Positions 1 to 7,679 of a stretch of 64,000 bases of DNA are shown here, one piece after another. Under the pieces are notes generated by a model. It saw only the letters and a program-made list of their open reading frames with translations. It searched no databases and was not told where the DNA came from. Made by a program: the position numbers and the translations under genes. The stretch covers positions 62,001 through 126,000 of the forward strand of contig CANJPQ010000009.1 in the NCBI GenBank assembly GCA_947476275.1. Reading direction: 5' to 3'. This DNA is from Fidelibacterota bacterium (lineage in GTDB: Bacteria > Pseudomonadota > Alphaproteobacteria > Rhodospirillales > Rhodospirillaceae). Position 1 is the stretch's first letter. Each line of letters starts with the position of its first letter.

Positions 1-987
1 GGCAATCATGCGCAAGGTGTCGCATTCCATGCGGGCCGTCTGGGCGTGCCGGCGACCATCGTGATGCCCAAGGGCACGCCGTTCATCAAGATCCGCAGGA
101 CCCGCGACTATGGCGCGACGGTCGTACTGGAAGGCGAAACGCTGGTGGATGCGGCGAACGCGGCCACCAAGCTTGCGGACGAACAGGGCCTGACGTTCAT
201 CCATCCCTATGACGACGACGAAGTGATCGCCGGCCAGGGCAGCCTGGCGCTGGAGATGTTGGGCGACGTGCCCGATCTCGAGGTGATCGTGGTGCCCGTC
301 GGCGGCGGCGGGCTGATCGCCGGCTGTGCGCTGGCGGCCAAGAGCATGAAGAACGACATCGATATCGTCGGCGTGGAGCCGGCGTTGTATCCGTCCATGA
401 CCAATGCCCTGCAGGGCCGCCAGAAGCCGTGCGCGGGGTCGACGCTGGCCGAGGGCATCGCCGTGCGCGACATCGGCGCGAAGGCCGTCCCGATCGTGAA
501 GGCGCTCACGCGCGCGGTGGTGACCGTGGACGAGACCAACATCGAGCGCGGCATCGCGATGTTCGCGACCTTGGGCAAGACGGTTGCGGAAGGTGCGGGG
601 GCGGCATCGCTCTCCGCCCTGCTGGAACACCCCGACATGTTCCAGGGCCGCAACGTCGGTTTGGTGCTGTCCGGCGGCAATGTGGATGCGCGGCTGCTGT
701 CGTCGGTGCTGATGCGCAGCCTTGTGCGCAGCGGCCAGGTGCTGACGCTGCTGATCGAGATGCCCGACAAGCCGGGCCAGCTGCATGCCATCGCCGGCAT
801 CTGCGCGGAATTGGGGGCGAACGTGCTGGAAGTCTCCCATGGCCGTTTCGCCATGGACCTATCCGCGAGTTCAGCGCGCCTGGCGATCACCATCGAGACC
901 CGCGACGAGGACCACGCCCGCGAGGTGATGGACTCGATCCGCGCCGCCGGCTTCAAGCTGCACGTGCGCGACCCGAACGCGCCTTGA
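1..987 (+). CDS. ilvA: Threonine ammonia-lyase with C-terminal ACT domain (5' partial)
   Basis: A PLP-dependent fold-type II enzyme that deaminates threonine to 2-oxobutanoate in the cytoplasm. The frame is open from base 1 and begins with GNHAQGVA, the conserved substrate/PLP-binding loop of threonine and serine dehydratases, so the true start and the Schiff-base lysine lie left of the window. The glycine-rich phosphate cradle VGGGGLIAG lies near base 300. From about base 740 the protein has an ACT-like regulatory domain (LTLLIEMPDKPGQL), as in the short one-ACT threonine dehydratases. The small ACT domain suggests allosteric control. Its tail faces the convergent isochorismatase-fold gene nine bases away. 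Identity as threonine ammonia-lyase is from motif recognition; serine dehydratase activity cannot be excluded. Confidence 0.9.
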   Translation, partial: GNHAQGVAFHAGRLGVPATIVMPKGTPFIKIRRTRDYGATVVLEGETLVDAANAATKLADEQGLTFIHPYDDDEVIAGQGSLALEMLGDVPDLEVIVVPVGGGGLIAGCALAAKSMKNDIDIVGVEPALYPSMTNALQGRQKPCAGSTLAEGIAVRDIGAKAVPIVKALTRAVVTVDETNIERGIAMFATLGKTVAEGAGAASLSALLEHPDMFQGRNVGLVLSGGNVDARLLSSVLMRSLVRSGQVLTLLIEMPDKPGQLHAIAGICAELGANVLEVSHGRFAMDLSASSARLAITIETRDEDHAREVMDSIRAAGFKLHVRDPNAP

Positions 988-996
988 GACGCGGCG

Positions 997-1548
997 CTAT
1001 TTGATAAGCCGCGACACGGCCTTGAACTGCGGTGTCCCGGCGATGTGGAGCCACTCGAACAGCACCATCTCCGTGTTCACCACGGAGATCGCGTTGTGGC
1101 GCATACGTTTGGTCGCGAGGTCGATGCTCTCGGTTTTGCGCGAGCTGACCGCGTCGGCGACGACGTAGACATCGAGCCCCATGTCCTTGAAGCCGAGCGC
1201 GCTTTGCAGCACGCAGACATGGGCCTCGATCCCCGCCACCACGAGCTGATGGCGCCCGGCCCCGGCGAGGGCACGCACGCGCGCAGCCATCGCCGGATCC
1301 GCCGCTGCGGAGAAGTGCATCTTTTCCAGCACCGGCGCATCGCCGCGGGCGTTGCCGAGACGCTCCACCGTTGCGCCGAGGCCTTTGCGGTATTGCTCCG
1401 ACACGGTGCCCGGCACCTTCAGCTCCGACGCGGCCTCGAGCAGGATGGCGCAGCGATCGAGCAGCGCGTCCTTCTCGTGCATCGCCGGAACCAGACGCTC
1501 CTGCATGTCGACCAGCAGGAACTGGGAACGGGCCGCATCCAGCAGCAC
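997..1548 (-). CDS. Isochorismatase-family cysteine hydrolase
   Basis: A 183-residue hydrolase of the nicotinamidase/isochorismatase fold. The family's catalytic triad is visible: Asp in FLLVDMQERL near residue 14, Lys in VLEKMHFSA, and Cys in GIEAHVCVLQSAL. The open frame extends further upstream, but that extension lies inside the GST gene in another frame. I chose the GTG at 1548, which puts the start two bases past the GST stop and gives a normal family length. The gene is therefore translationally linked to the GST. The substrate is not evident; ycaC-like and hydrolase 'isochorismatase' members act on amides or remain uncharacterised. Confidence 0.8.
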   Translation of the reverse strand: MLLDAARSQFLLVDMQERLVPAMHEKDALLDRCAILLEAASELKVPGTVSEQYRKGLGATVERLGNARGDAPVLEKMHFSAAADPAMAARVRALAGAGRHQLVVAGIEAHVCVLQSALGFKDMGLDVYVVADAVSSRKTESIDLATKRMRHNAISVVNTEMVLFEWLHIAGTPQFKAVSRLIK

Positions 1549-1550
1549 GG

Positions 1551-2240
1551 TCAGACCGACTTCTGCTTGGTGAACAGGTTCTTGAACGCTTCCTTGTCCG
1601 GATTGCCGAGTTTCATCACATCGTCGAGCAACGTCACGCCACGCTGCACGGCCGGGCGTGCGGCAACGCGATCGCGCCACTTGCTGACGTTGGGGTACTT
1701 CTTGATGTCGATCTTGTGGAACCACTCGATCTTCACCCACGGATAGGTGGCCATGTCGGCGATGGAGTACTTCTTGCCGGCGAGGTAGGGCTGCGTCTTG
1801 AGGCGCTTGTCCATGACGCGATAGAGCCGCTCAGTCTCGGTCTTATAGCGGTCGATGGCGTAGGGGATCTTCTTCGGCGCATAGCGCAGGAAGTGGCCGC
1901 ACTGGCCGAACATGGGGCCGACGTTGGCGACCTGGAAGATGGTCCACTGGATCACCTCGGAGCGGCCGGCCGGATCCTTGGGCATGAACTTGCCGGTCTT
2001 CTCGGCGAGATAGATCAGGATCGCGCCGGATTCGAACACCGTGAACGGCTTCCCGCCCGGTCCGTCGCGGTCGACGATGGTGGGAATCTTGTTGTTGGGG
2101 TTCAGCTTCAGGTACTTCGGCTTGAACTGGTCGCCCTTGAGCATGTTGATCGGGTGGACCTGATACTCCAGGCCGCATTCCTCCAGCATGATGGGGATCT
2201 TGTGGCCGTTCGGCGTGGGCCAGTAGTACAGGTCGATCAT
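1551..2240 (-). CDS. Glutathione S-transferase family protein (YfcG/Ure2p-like)
   Basis: A 229-residue cytosolic GST with an N-terminal thioredoxin-fold domain (residues 1-85, beginning MIDLYYWPTPNGHKI, with PNNKIPTIVD and the glutathione-contacting ESGAI). An all-helical C-terminal domain follows and contains the N-cap box YSIADMATYPW. The WPTPNG segment resembles the Thr/Asn active-site motif of the nu-class/YfcG disulfide-reductase GSTs rather than Tyr or Ser GSTs. I chose the ATG at 2240, which has GAAGGG upstream, over a longer frame that lacks homology-like sequence. It leads a two-gene operon with the isochorismatase-fold hydrolase. Confidence 0.85.
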   Translation of the reverse strand: MIDLYYWPTPNGHKIPIMLEECGLEYQVHPINMLKGDQFKPKYLKLNPNNKIPTIVDRDGPGGKPFTVFESGAILIYLAEKTGKFMPKDPAGRSEVIQWTIFQVANVGPMFGQCGHFLRYAPKKIPYAIDRYKTETERLYRVMDKRLKTQPYLAGKKYSIADMATYPWVKIEWFHKIDIKKYPNVSKWRDRVAARPAVQRGVTLLDDVMKLGNPDKEAFKNLFTKQKSV

Positions 2241-2359
2241 GGGCGTCCCTTCATTCGTGAGATCGGCGTTTATAGCAATGACCCGGGCGGCCGAGTAGAC
2301 TGCACGAGATGGAAACACCGGCTCATCTGCGTGGACCGTGGGCGCCGCAAGGCAGCCGC

Positions 2360-2584
2360 ATGAACCGCAAGAAGGTCATCGTGGCGATGACCATTGCGGT
2401 CTTTTTCATGCTGGCCGTGCCGATGACGTTCATCTTCGGCGGCCTTCCGCCGTGGCCGGTGGTGTTTTGGTTCAGCGCCAGCCACGTCTTCTTCTGCTTG
2501 GTGGTCTTGCGCGTGAAGCCGTACACGGGGCCTTACGTGCAGCCGGTGAACGACATCGATCCGGCGATCTGGGATCGGTCATGA
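2360..2584 (+). CDS. Small two-span membrane protein, unknown function
   Basis: A 74-residue protein with two hydrophobic segments (about residues 5-28 and 31-50) separated by a GGLPPWP turn, followed by a short polar tail. An in-frame ATG at 2309 would add 17 residues; I prefer 2360 because AAGG lies about ten bases upstream. The stop overlaps the next start as ATGA, so it is coupled to the small basic protein that follows. I do not recognise the family. Confidence 0.6.
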   Translation: MNRKKVIVAMTIAVFFMLAVPMTFIFGGLPPWPVVFWFSASHVFFCLVVLRVKPYTGPYVQPVNDIDPAIWDRS

Positions 2585-2796
2585 GCAAACGCGGCAAGCC
2601 GCCGGGCAAAGACCCAAAGAAGGCGCCGAAGAAGGCGTCGTTGCCGGCCAACGATATCCTGGATCTGGAAACCAAACGCAGCCAGATACGCGTCGCCAAA
2701 GCGCGCGACAAGATCACCAAAGCCCTGGACGACCCCGAAATGCGCGCCCAGATCGTCGCGGCCATGCGACGGATGATCAACGAGGGGAAGGCTTAG
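2581..2796 (+). CDS. Small lysine-rich hypothetical protein
   Basis: A 71-residue protein whose first 25 residues are very rich in Lys and Pro, followed by a charged helical region (residues 30-70) that includes DPEMRAQIVAAMRRMINEG. Its ATG overlaps the stop of the preceding membrane-protein gene (ATGA), and its TAG overlaps the convergent reductase stop by four bases (TTAG). Codon usage and tight coupling argue that it is real. No function can be assigned. Confidence 0.55.
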   Translation: MSKRGKPPGKDPKKAPKKASLPANDILDLETKRSQIRVAKARDKITKALDDPEMRAQIVAAMRRMINEGKA

Positions 2797-3806
2797 GCCT
2801 TCTCCGGCCCCACGGCGACGATGGCTTTGCCGATGTTCTCGCCCTTCATGAGCTTGATGAAGTGCGGGATGGCGTTCTCCAATCCTGAGACGTGATCCTC
2901 TTTGACCTTGAGGGCGCCTTCGCGGACCAAGGGCCCGGCAACGCTCAAGAACGTGTCGCGGTCGCCGTAGTAGTCATAGACCACCAGACCCTTCACGCGC
3001 GCGCGCTTGCCGATGAACGGGCCCATCTGGATGCCGGTGAAGCCGCCGGCGTTGTAGTCGTTCGGCCGGCCGCAGAGCGCCACGGTGGCGTAGAGATTGA
3101 ACTGTTTGCAGACCGCCTGAAGCATCGTGCCGCCGACGTTGTCGTGATAGCCGTCGATGCCGTCGGGACAGGCGGCTTTCAGCTGATCTTCCCAATCCGC
3201 CTGCTTGTAGTTGACGCAGGCATCGAAGCCATAGGTGCGCGTGACCAATTGGCACTTCTCAGCGGAGCCGGCGATGCCGACAACGCGTGCGCCGGCGCGC
3301 TTGGCGAGTTGCCCAGTGACCGCGCCGACCGGACCTGCCGCTGCGGAGACAACGAAGGTGGAGCCCAACGTCGGTTGGATGAGATGCGTGACGGAGGCCC
3401 ATGCGGTCAGGCCCGGCATGCCGAGCGCGCCCACCGCCGTTGAGAGCGGCGCCAGCATCGGATCGACAAAGGCGACCACCTTGCTCGCCTCAACCGCGGC
3501 GTAGTGCTGCCAGCCCGATTCAACGACGATCACGTCGCCGGGTTTGTAGTCCGCGTGATTGCTGCGGATCACGCGCGCGACGTTGTTGCCGTGAATCACG
3601 TCGCCGGGCTTGAGGATATCGTAGCCGTAGTGATCGCCGCGCATGGCCTTGCGCACGAACATGTCGAGCGACAGGTAGATGTTGCGCACCAGGATCTGGC
3701 CCGGACCTGGAGCCGGCATCGGTCCATCGATGAAGCTGAAATCCTCCGGGACGGGCACGCCGTCGCGTTGACGCTTCAGAACGACTTGTGGATTTCCCCC
3801 GGCCAT
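2793..3806 (-). CDS. NADP-dependent oxidoreductase, MDR superfamily (copy 2)
   Basis: A 337-residue zinc-free medium-chain reductase of the leukotriene B4 dehydrogenase/CurA (2-alkenal or enone reductase) type. It reduces activated double bonds with NADPH. The N-terminal GroES-like domain carries RNIYLSLDMFVR. The Rossmann domain has SAAAGPVGAVTGQLAKRAGARVVGIAGS (shown in part: AAAGPVGAV), the family's nucleotide-binding loop. The YDYYGDR and LVVYDYY signature lies near the C-terminus. Start: the ATG at 3806 shares one base with the upstream paralogue's TGA (TGATG); a GTG at 3809 directly precedes it. It is the last gene of a three-gene operon and a clear paralogue of its neighbour. The substrate is unknown. 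Confidence 0.85.
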   Translation of the reverse strand: MAGGNPQVVLKRQRDGVPVPEDFSFIDGPMPAPGPGQILVRNIYLSLDMFVRKAMRGDHYGYDILKPGDVIHGNNVARVIRSNHADYKPGDVIVVESGWQHYAAVEASKVVAFVDPMLAPLSTAVGALGMPGLTAWASVTHLIQPTLGSTFVVSAAAGPVGAVTGQLAKRAGARVVGIAGSAEKCQLVTRTYGFDACVNYKQADWEDQLKAACPDGIDGYHDNVGGTMLQAVCKQFNLYATVALCGRPNDYNAGGFTGIQMGPFIGKRARVKGLVVYDYYGDRDTFLSVAGPLVREGALKVKEDHVSGLENAIPHFIKLMKGENIGKAIVAVGPEKA

Positions 3807-4828
3807 CACACTTTCTCCGGCGCTATGGCGACAAGGGCTTTGCCGTTGTTGAGGCCGCTGGCGAGCTTCACGAAATGGGTCGGCGCATTCTCGAGCCCGT
3901 CGACGCGATCCTCATGGATCGCCAGCTTGCCTTGCTTCATGAGCCGCGCGCCGATCTTCTGAAACTCCGGGAATTTATCGTAGTAGTCGTACACGACGAG
4001 CCCAAGCAACTGCGCGCGCTTGCCGACCACCGGACCCATGTTGTTGCCGGCGAACTCGCCGTCGGAGGTGCGGTTATAGAGTGACGCGAGCCCGCACATG
4101 ATCACCTTGCCGTAGAGGGCCATCTGCGTGAGCAGCGTATCGAGCATCGGCCCGCCGACATTGTCGAAGTAATGGTTGATGCCGTTAGGGCATGCGGCCT
4201 TCAGCCGCTCCGCCCAATCCTTGGCCTTGTAGTTGATGCAATCGTCGAAGCCGTACGTCTCGATAACCGTCTTGCACTTCTCGTCGCCGCCGGCGATGCC
4301 GACCACGCGACAGCCTTTGGCTTTGGCAAGCTGCCCCGCGGTGCCGCCGACAGGACCTGCGGCAGACGAAACAACGAAGGTATCGCCGAGCGTCGGCTGG
4401 GCGAGTTTCTCCACGCCGGCCCAAGCGGTGAGCCCTGGCATGCCGAGCGCGCCCAGATAGGCCGACAGGGGCGCTTCGGGTTTCACCTTGCGCACTTCGT
4501 CATGGGCGCTGCCGGAGGAAACGAAGTACTGCTGCCAGCCGGACTCGGAAACAACGATCTCACCGACCTTGTAGTCCGGGTGCTTGCTCTCGATCACTTC
4601 GCCGAGACAACGCCCGTAGATCACGTCGCCCTGATTGAGCCGCGTATGACCCATGTGGCGCCCGGCGATGGCGCCGCGTTGATAGGGATCGAGCGACAGA
4701 TACATATTGCGGATCAGGAACTGACCCGCACCGGCGGACGGCCGCGCGGCTTTCGTAACCTGGAAGTCGGTCGCCCTGGGAACGCCTTCGGGCTGTCGCG
4801 CGAGTTGGACTTGAAGATTCTCAGCCAT
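3806..4828 (-). CDS. NADP-dependent oxidoreductase, MDR superfamily (copy 1)
   Basis: A 340-residue paralogue of the downstream MDR reductase with the same layout: GroES-like domain with RNMYLSLDPYQRGAI, Rossmann domain with SSAAGPVGGTAG, then LVVYDYYDKFPEF. The family comprises NADPH-dependent enone/alkenal and prostaglandin reductases. The start at 4828 is supported by GAAAGG seven bases upstream; a longer frame to 4843 is not needed. It starts two bases after the TPR-protein stop and overlaps the next gene by one base, which gives tight coupling. Two adjacent paralogues suggest duplication followed by different substrate ranges. Confidence 0.87.
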   Translation of the reverse strand: MAENLQVQLARQPEGVPRATDFQVTKAARPSAGAGQFLIRNMYLSLDPYQRGAIAGRHMGHTRLNQGDVIYGRCLGEVIESKHPDYKVGEIVVSESGWQQYFVSSGSAHDEVRKVKPEAPLSAYLGALGMPGLTAWAGVEKLAQPTLGDTFVVSSAAGPVGGTAGQLAKAKGCRVVGIAGGDEKCKTVIETYGFDDCINYKAKDWAERLKAACPNGINHYFDNVGGPMLDTLLTQMALYGKVIMCGLASLYNRTSDGEFAGNNMGPVVGKRAQLLGLVVYDYYDKFPEFQKIGARLMKQGKLAIHEDRVDGLENAPTHFVKLASGLNNGKALVAIAPEKV

Positions 4829-4830
4829 CG

Positions 4831-5430
4831 TCAGCCTTTCCACGTCATCAACTGGGCCTGAAGGTCCTCGACCAGGAAATCGCCGAGATACCCGGCGCGG
4901 CCCGCGGATTCCTTCAGGAAGGTTTGCATGTCTTCTTTCGTCGCCTGCGCGGCGCAGCCCTTGAAGCGGCCATGGAGACGATCACGCACGTAGCTGACGG
5001 CGGCGTTGAAATGCTGCTGCTTCGCCGCGGCGATCCAGAGCTGCGCGACGCGGCAATCGTCCTGCGGCACGCCGGCGTATTTGTGCGTCATCAACATGCC
5101 GACCATGAACTTGGCCTGGCGATAGTTCAGCTCCGCGGCGCGATTGAACGACTTCAGCGCGGGGTCGACCTGGTTGTCATAAAACAGCACGCGGCCGAGC
5201 TGATAGGAGAAACGCGGCACGTCCGGATGCGCCGCTACGGCGGCCTTGCAGGCCGCGATGGCCTTGGGCAGGTCCACGTCCGGCCGCTCGACACCGACGG
5301 TGACGCGGTCCGGGTCCGGCGGATTGGCGGCAAGCCGGTCGCAGTCGTCCAGCACTTGCGGCGACGCGGGCGCAGCCGCCAAAACGGGCGCGGCCAGCAC
5401 CAATGCCAGGAACATGACCACGCTGCGCAT
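4831..5430 (-). CDS. Secreted TPR/Sel1-like repeat protein
   Basis: A 199-residue protein that opens with a Sec-type signal peptide (MRSVVMFLALVLAAPVLAAAP), giving a periplasmic location. Residues 55-140 show tetratricopeptide or Sel1-like helical pairs (FSYQLGRVLFYDNQVDPALKSFNRAAE, in part), including A-E-L-N-Y spacing and a second repeat around VGMLMTHKYAGV. Four cysteines are scattered in the mature part. The longer upstream open frame is rejected because the signal peptide begins at 5430. It heads the operon with the two MDR reductases. It probably has a protein-interaction or envelope role; nothing more specific is visible. Confidence 0.7.
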   Translation of the reverse strand: MRSVVMFLALVLAAPVLAAAPASPQVLDDCDRLAANPPDPDRVTVGVERPDVDLPKAIAACKAAVAAHPDVPRFSYQLGRVLFYDNQVDPALKSFNRAAELNYRQAKFMVGMLMTHKYAGVPQDDCRVAQLWIAAAKQQHFNAAVSYVRDRLHGRFKGCAAQATKEDMQTFLKESAGRAGYLGDFLVEDLQAQLMTWKG

Positions 5431-5505
5431 AGCCCCCGTCTCCACGCCTTGTTTGAGGTTGGGGGATGCTATACCCGCAGCACCATTCTGCAAACGGGGC
5501 CGGCC

Positions 5506-6177
5506 ATGATGCTCATCGAAAATATTCTGCTCCTCCTGCACGTGATGTTCTTCTGTTACTGGCTGGGGACGGACCTGGGCGTGTTCTACTCCGCAAGGTT
5601 CATGCGGCGCGCGGATGTCAGCGCGGAGGCGCGGCGGTATTGCTTCCAGATCTTCGCATTTCTGGATCAGGCGCCGCGCGTGTCCATGGCCGGGATCGTC
5701 ACCGTGGGCGCGACCCTTGGCATCCTGCGCGGCTATATCAAGGTGGATCCGATCTGGATCCTGCCGATCTGGATCATCGGCATCTTCTGGGTGTTCACCG
5801 TGCTCTATCTTTACGTGAACGAGCATCACCCGGAGAAGATCAAGACCCTGCGCACGATAGACTTCAACTTCCGCCTGGTGATGATCGCCTTCCTGGTGGG
5901 CCTCGCCGTGTTGTCGCTGATGGGCAAGGGCGTGATCGAGGATGCGTGGCTGTCGATCAAGATCCTGCTGTTCGCGGGCGCGATGACCTGCGGCGTGATC
6001 ATTCGCGTGCAGATGAAGGACCTACCCCGGTACTTCATCCCGATGCTGAAAGGCACCGCCACGCCCGAGGACATCGCCATGTCGCAGAAGATGATGATGG
6101 CGGTGCGACCGCCGGTGCTGACGATATGGGCGATCACGGTGATTGCGGCCGCACTCGGGCTCTGGAAACCGGTTTGA
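5506..6177 (+). CDS. Multi-span inner-membrane protein of unknown family (paralogue of 29869-30540)
   Basis: A 223-residue protein with five or six hydrophobic spans. Its first span contains H-x6-YWLGTDLGVF, and the same pattern (YWLGGEWGVF after a His) occurs at the same place in the other 223-residue membrane protein of this window. A His near the N-terminus and Arg/Lys-rich loops (EHHPEKIK, VQMKDLPRY) are notable. It shares length and topology with haem-binding or CopD-like small membrane proteins, but no haem ligand pair can be asserted. The start at 5506 is the first ATG of an ATGATG pair. It is divergent from the TPR-protein operon. Confidence 0.65.
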   Translation: MMLIENILLLLHVMFFCYWLGTDLGVFYSARFMRRADVSAEARRYCFQIFAFLDQAPRVSMAGIVTVGATLGILRGYIKVDPIWILPIWIIGIFWVFTVLYLYVNEHHPEKIKTLRTIDFNFRLVMIAFLVGLAVLSLMGKGVIEDAWLSIKILLFAGAMTCGVIIRVQMKDLPRYFIPMLKGTATPEDIAMSQKMMMAVRPPVLTIWAITVIAAALGLWKPV

Positions 6178-6183
6178 TATTTG

Positions 6184-6230
6184 GGGCGTGATCTTCGAGA
6201 AACCGGTACCCACTTTTTCGGGTCACGCCC
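6184..6230. repeat. REP-like palindromic intergenic element
   Basis: The arms GGGCGTGATC (6184-6193) and GGTCACGCCC (6221-6230) flank an AAACCGG...CCACTTTTTCGGG core. This architecture resembles the abundant short palindromic repeats found between genes in many alphaproteobacteria. It lies just after the stop of the membrane-protein gene and before the SDR gene, so it may also fold in the transcript and act as a terminator or stabiliser. Confidence 0.6.
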
Positions 6231-6291
6231 TGGCGCTAGCGCGCAAATCGGTGTTGTCTAACGTCTCGTGAATCGGTCTCGGAGGCGCGGC

Positions 6292-7125
6292 ATGTACAAT
6301 CTGCAAGGTAAGGTCGCTATCGTCACCGGCGCCGGGCGGCCGAAAGGCCTGGGCGAAGCCATGGCGAAGCGGCTCGCGGCCGAGGGCGCGGCGGTGGTGG
6401 TGCACGACATCGGCCAAGTGAAGGGCGACATTGCGCCGGCCCATGGCGTCGGCAAAGCCGCCGAGATGGATCAGGTGGCGCAGGAGATCGTTGCAGCCGG
6501 CGGCAAGGCGATCACGTTCCGCGGCGACATGCTGCAGGAAGCGGATGTGGAGGCGATGGTGAAGGCGGCGGTGGACGCCTTCGGCCGCCTCGACATCCTC
6601 GTGAACAATGCCGGGATCGGCTATCTGTTCGGGCCGCTGGTCGATACCAAGATCGAGCATTGGGATGCGGTGCTGGGCGTGAACCTGCGCGGCTGTTTCC
6701 TCGGCATCAAGCATGCCGCCAAGCAGATGATCAAACAGGGCCAGGGCGGGCGCATCATCAATATCGCGAGCCAGGCGGCGAAGTCCGGGTTCGCGCACAC
6801 GGCGGCGTATACGTCGTCGAAGCATGGGCTCGTCGGCCTGACACGCGTGGCAGCGATTGAACTCGCGGCCCACAAGATCACGGTGAACGCGATCTGCCCG
6901 AACCACGTCACGACCGGGTTGGGTGCGTGGCAGAACGATTTCATGTCCAAGGCGCAGGGCAAGAGCGAGGAAGATTATCTCGCAGCGATGCGCGCGCGCA
7001 TTCCGCTGGGGCGCACAGGGCAACCAGACGATATCGCCAAGGCCTGCGCATTTCTGTGTTCGGACCAGGCGGATTACATTACCGCGGAGGCGATGAACGT
7101 CTCCGGCGGCGAAGAATATCATTGA
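6292..7125 (+). CDS. Short-chain dehydrogenase/reductase
   Basis: A 277-residue classical SDR. The N-terminal cofactor loop is TGAGRPKGLG, the structural motif NNAG appears in ILVNNAGIG, and the catalytic Ser-Tyr-Lys set is in NIASQAAKSG followed by YTSSK. The C-terminal INVSGG-like end is present as MNVSGGEEY. It oxidises or reduces a secondary alcohol or ketone, probably a 3-hydroxyacyl or ring intermediate given the MaoC hydratase gene 13 bases downstream. The ATG at 6292 has GGAGG eight bases upstream; a GTG at 6268 is possible but less likely. Substrate unknown. Confidence 0.88.
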   Translation: MYNLQGKVAIVTGAGRPKGLGEAMAKRLAAEGAAVVVHDIGQVKGDIAPAHGVGKAAEMDQVAQEIVAAGGKAITFRGDMLQEADVEAMVKAAVDAFGRLDILVNNAGIGYLFGPLVDTKIEHWDAVLGVNLRGCFLGIKHAAKQMIKQGQGGRIINIASQAAKSGFAHTAAYTSSKHGLVGLTRVAAIELAAHKITVNAICPNHVTTGLGAWQNDFMSKAQGKSEEDYLAAMRARIPLGRTGQPDDIAKACAFLCSDQADYITAEAMNVSGGEEYH

Positions 7126-7138
7126 GGAGTAGCGCGCT

Positions 7139-7657
7139 ATGGTGTGGGAAGCGGTCAAAGTCGGCGAGAACCGGTATCGGGAGCGCGGCGGGCGCTATTT
7201 CGAGGACTTCAAAGTTGGCGATATCTACGAGCACCGCCCGGGCCGCACGATCACCGAGACCGACAACATCTGGTTCACGCTGCTGACGATGAACACCCAC
7301 CCGCTGCATTTCGACAGTGCGTACAACAGCCACACGGAATTCAAGAAGCCGCTGGTGAACTCGTGCCTGACGGTGTCGATCGTCACCGGGATGAGCGTGT
7401 CGGACATCAGCCAGAAGGGCATCGCCAATCTCGCCTGGACCGATATCAAGCTGCCGCATCCGGTGTTCGCCGGCGACACGCTGTACTCGGAAACCGAAGT
7501 GCTGGAGACGCGACCGTCGAAGAGCCGCCCGGGCCAAGGCATCGTGCGCGTGCGCACCACCGGCAAGAACCAGGACGGCGCGGTGATCTGCACCTTCGAG
7601 CGCACGGTGCTGGTGATGGGCCGGGACAACGAGATTGAGGCGAAGGCGGGGTATTAG
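7139..7657 (+). CDS. MaoC-like acyl-CoA hydratase
   Basis: A 172-residue single hot-dog protein. RYFEDFKVGDIYEHRPGRTI and the MNTHPLHFD segment are typical of MaoC dehydratases of the mesaconyl-CoA/(R)-enoyl-CoA hydratase group. The Asp and His of the hydratase site fall in that THPLHFD stretch. It hydrates or dehydrates a CoA thioester. GAGGAG precedes the start, and the gene follows the SDR by 13 bases, so the two probably act on successive steps (hydration then oxidation). Convergent with the CoA-transferase gene. Confidence 0.88.
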   Translation: MVWEAVKVGENRYRERGGRYFEDFKVGDIYEHRPGRTITETDNIWFTLLTMNTHPLHFDSAYNSHTEFKKPLVNSCLTVSIVTGMSVSDISQKGIANLAWTDIKLPHPVFAGDTLYSETEVLETRPSKSRPGQGIVRVRTTGKNQDGAVICTFERTVLVMGRDNEIEAKAGY

Positions 7658-7679
7658 AGGCGCCTCCCGCGCATCCCCG

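Noticed and set aside
207-956. Long open frame antisense to the threonine ammonia-lyase gene
   Set aside because: High GC makes long shadow frames common; its composition is Ser/Arg/Pro-rich with no domain, and the sense frame carries clear conserved motifs.
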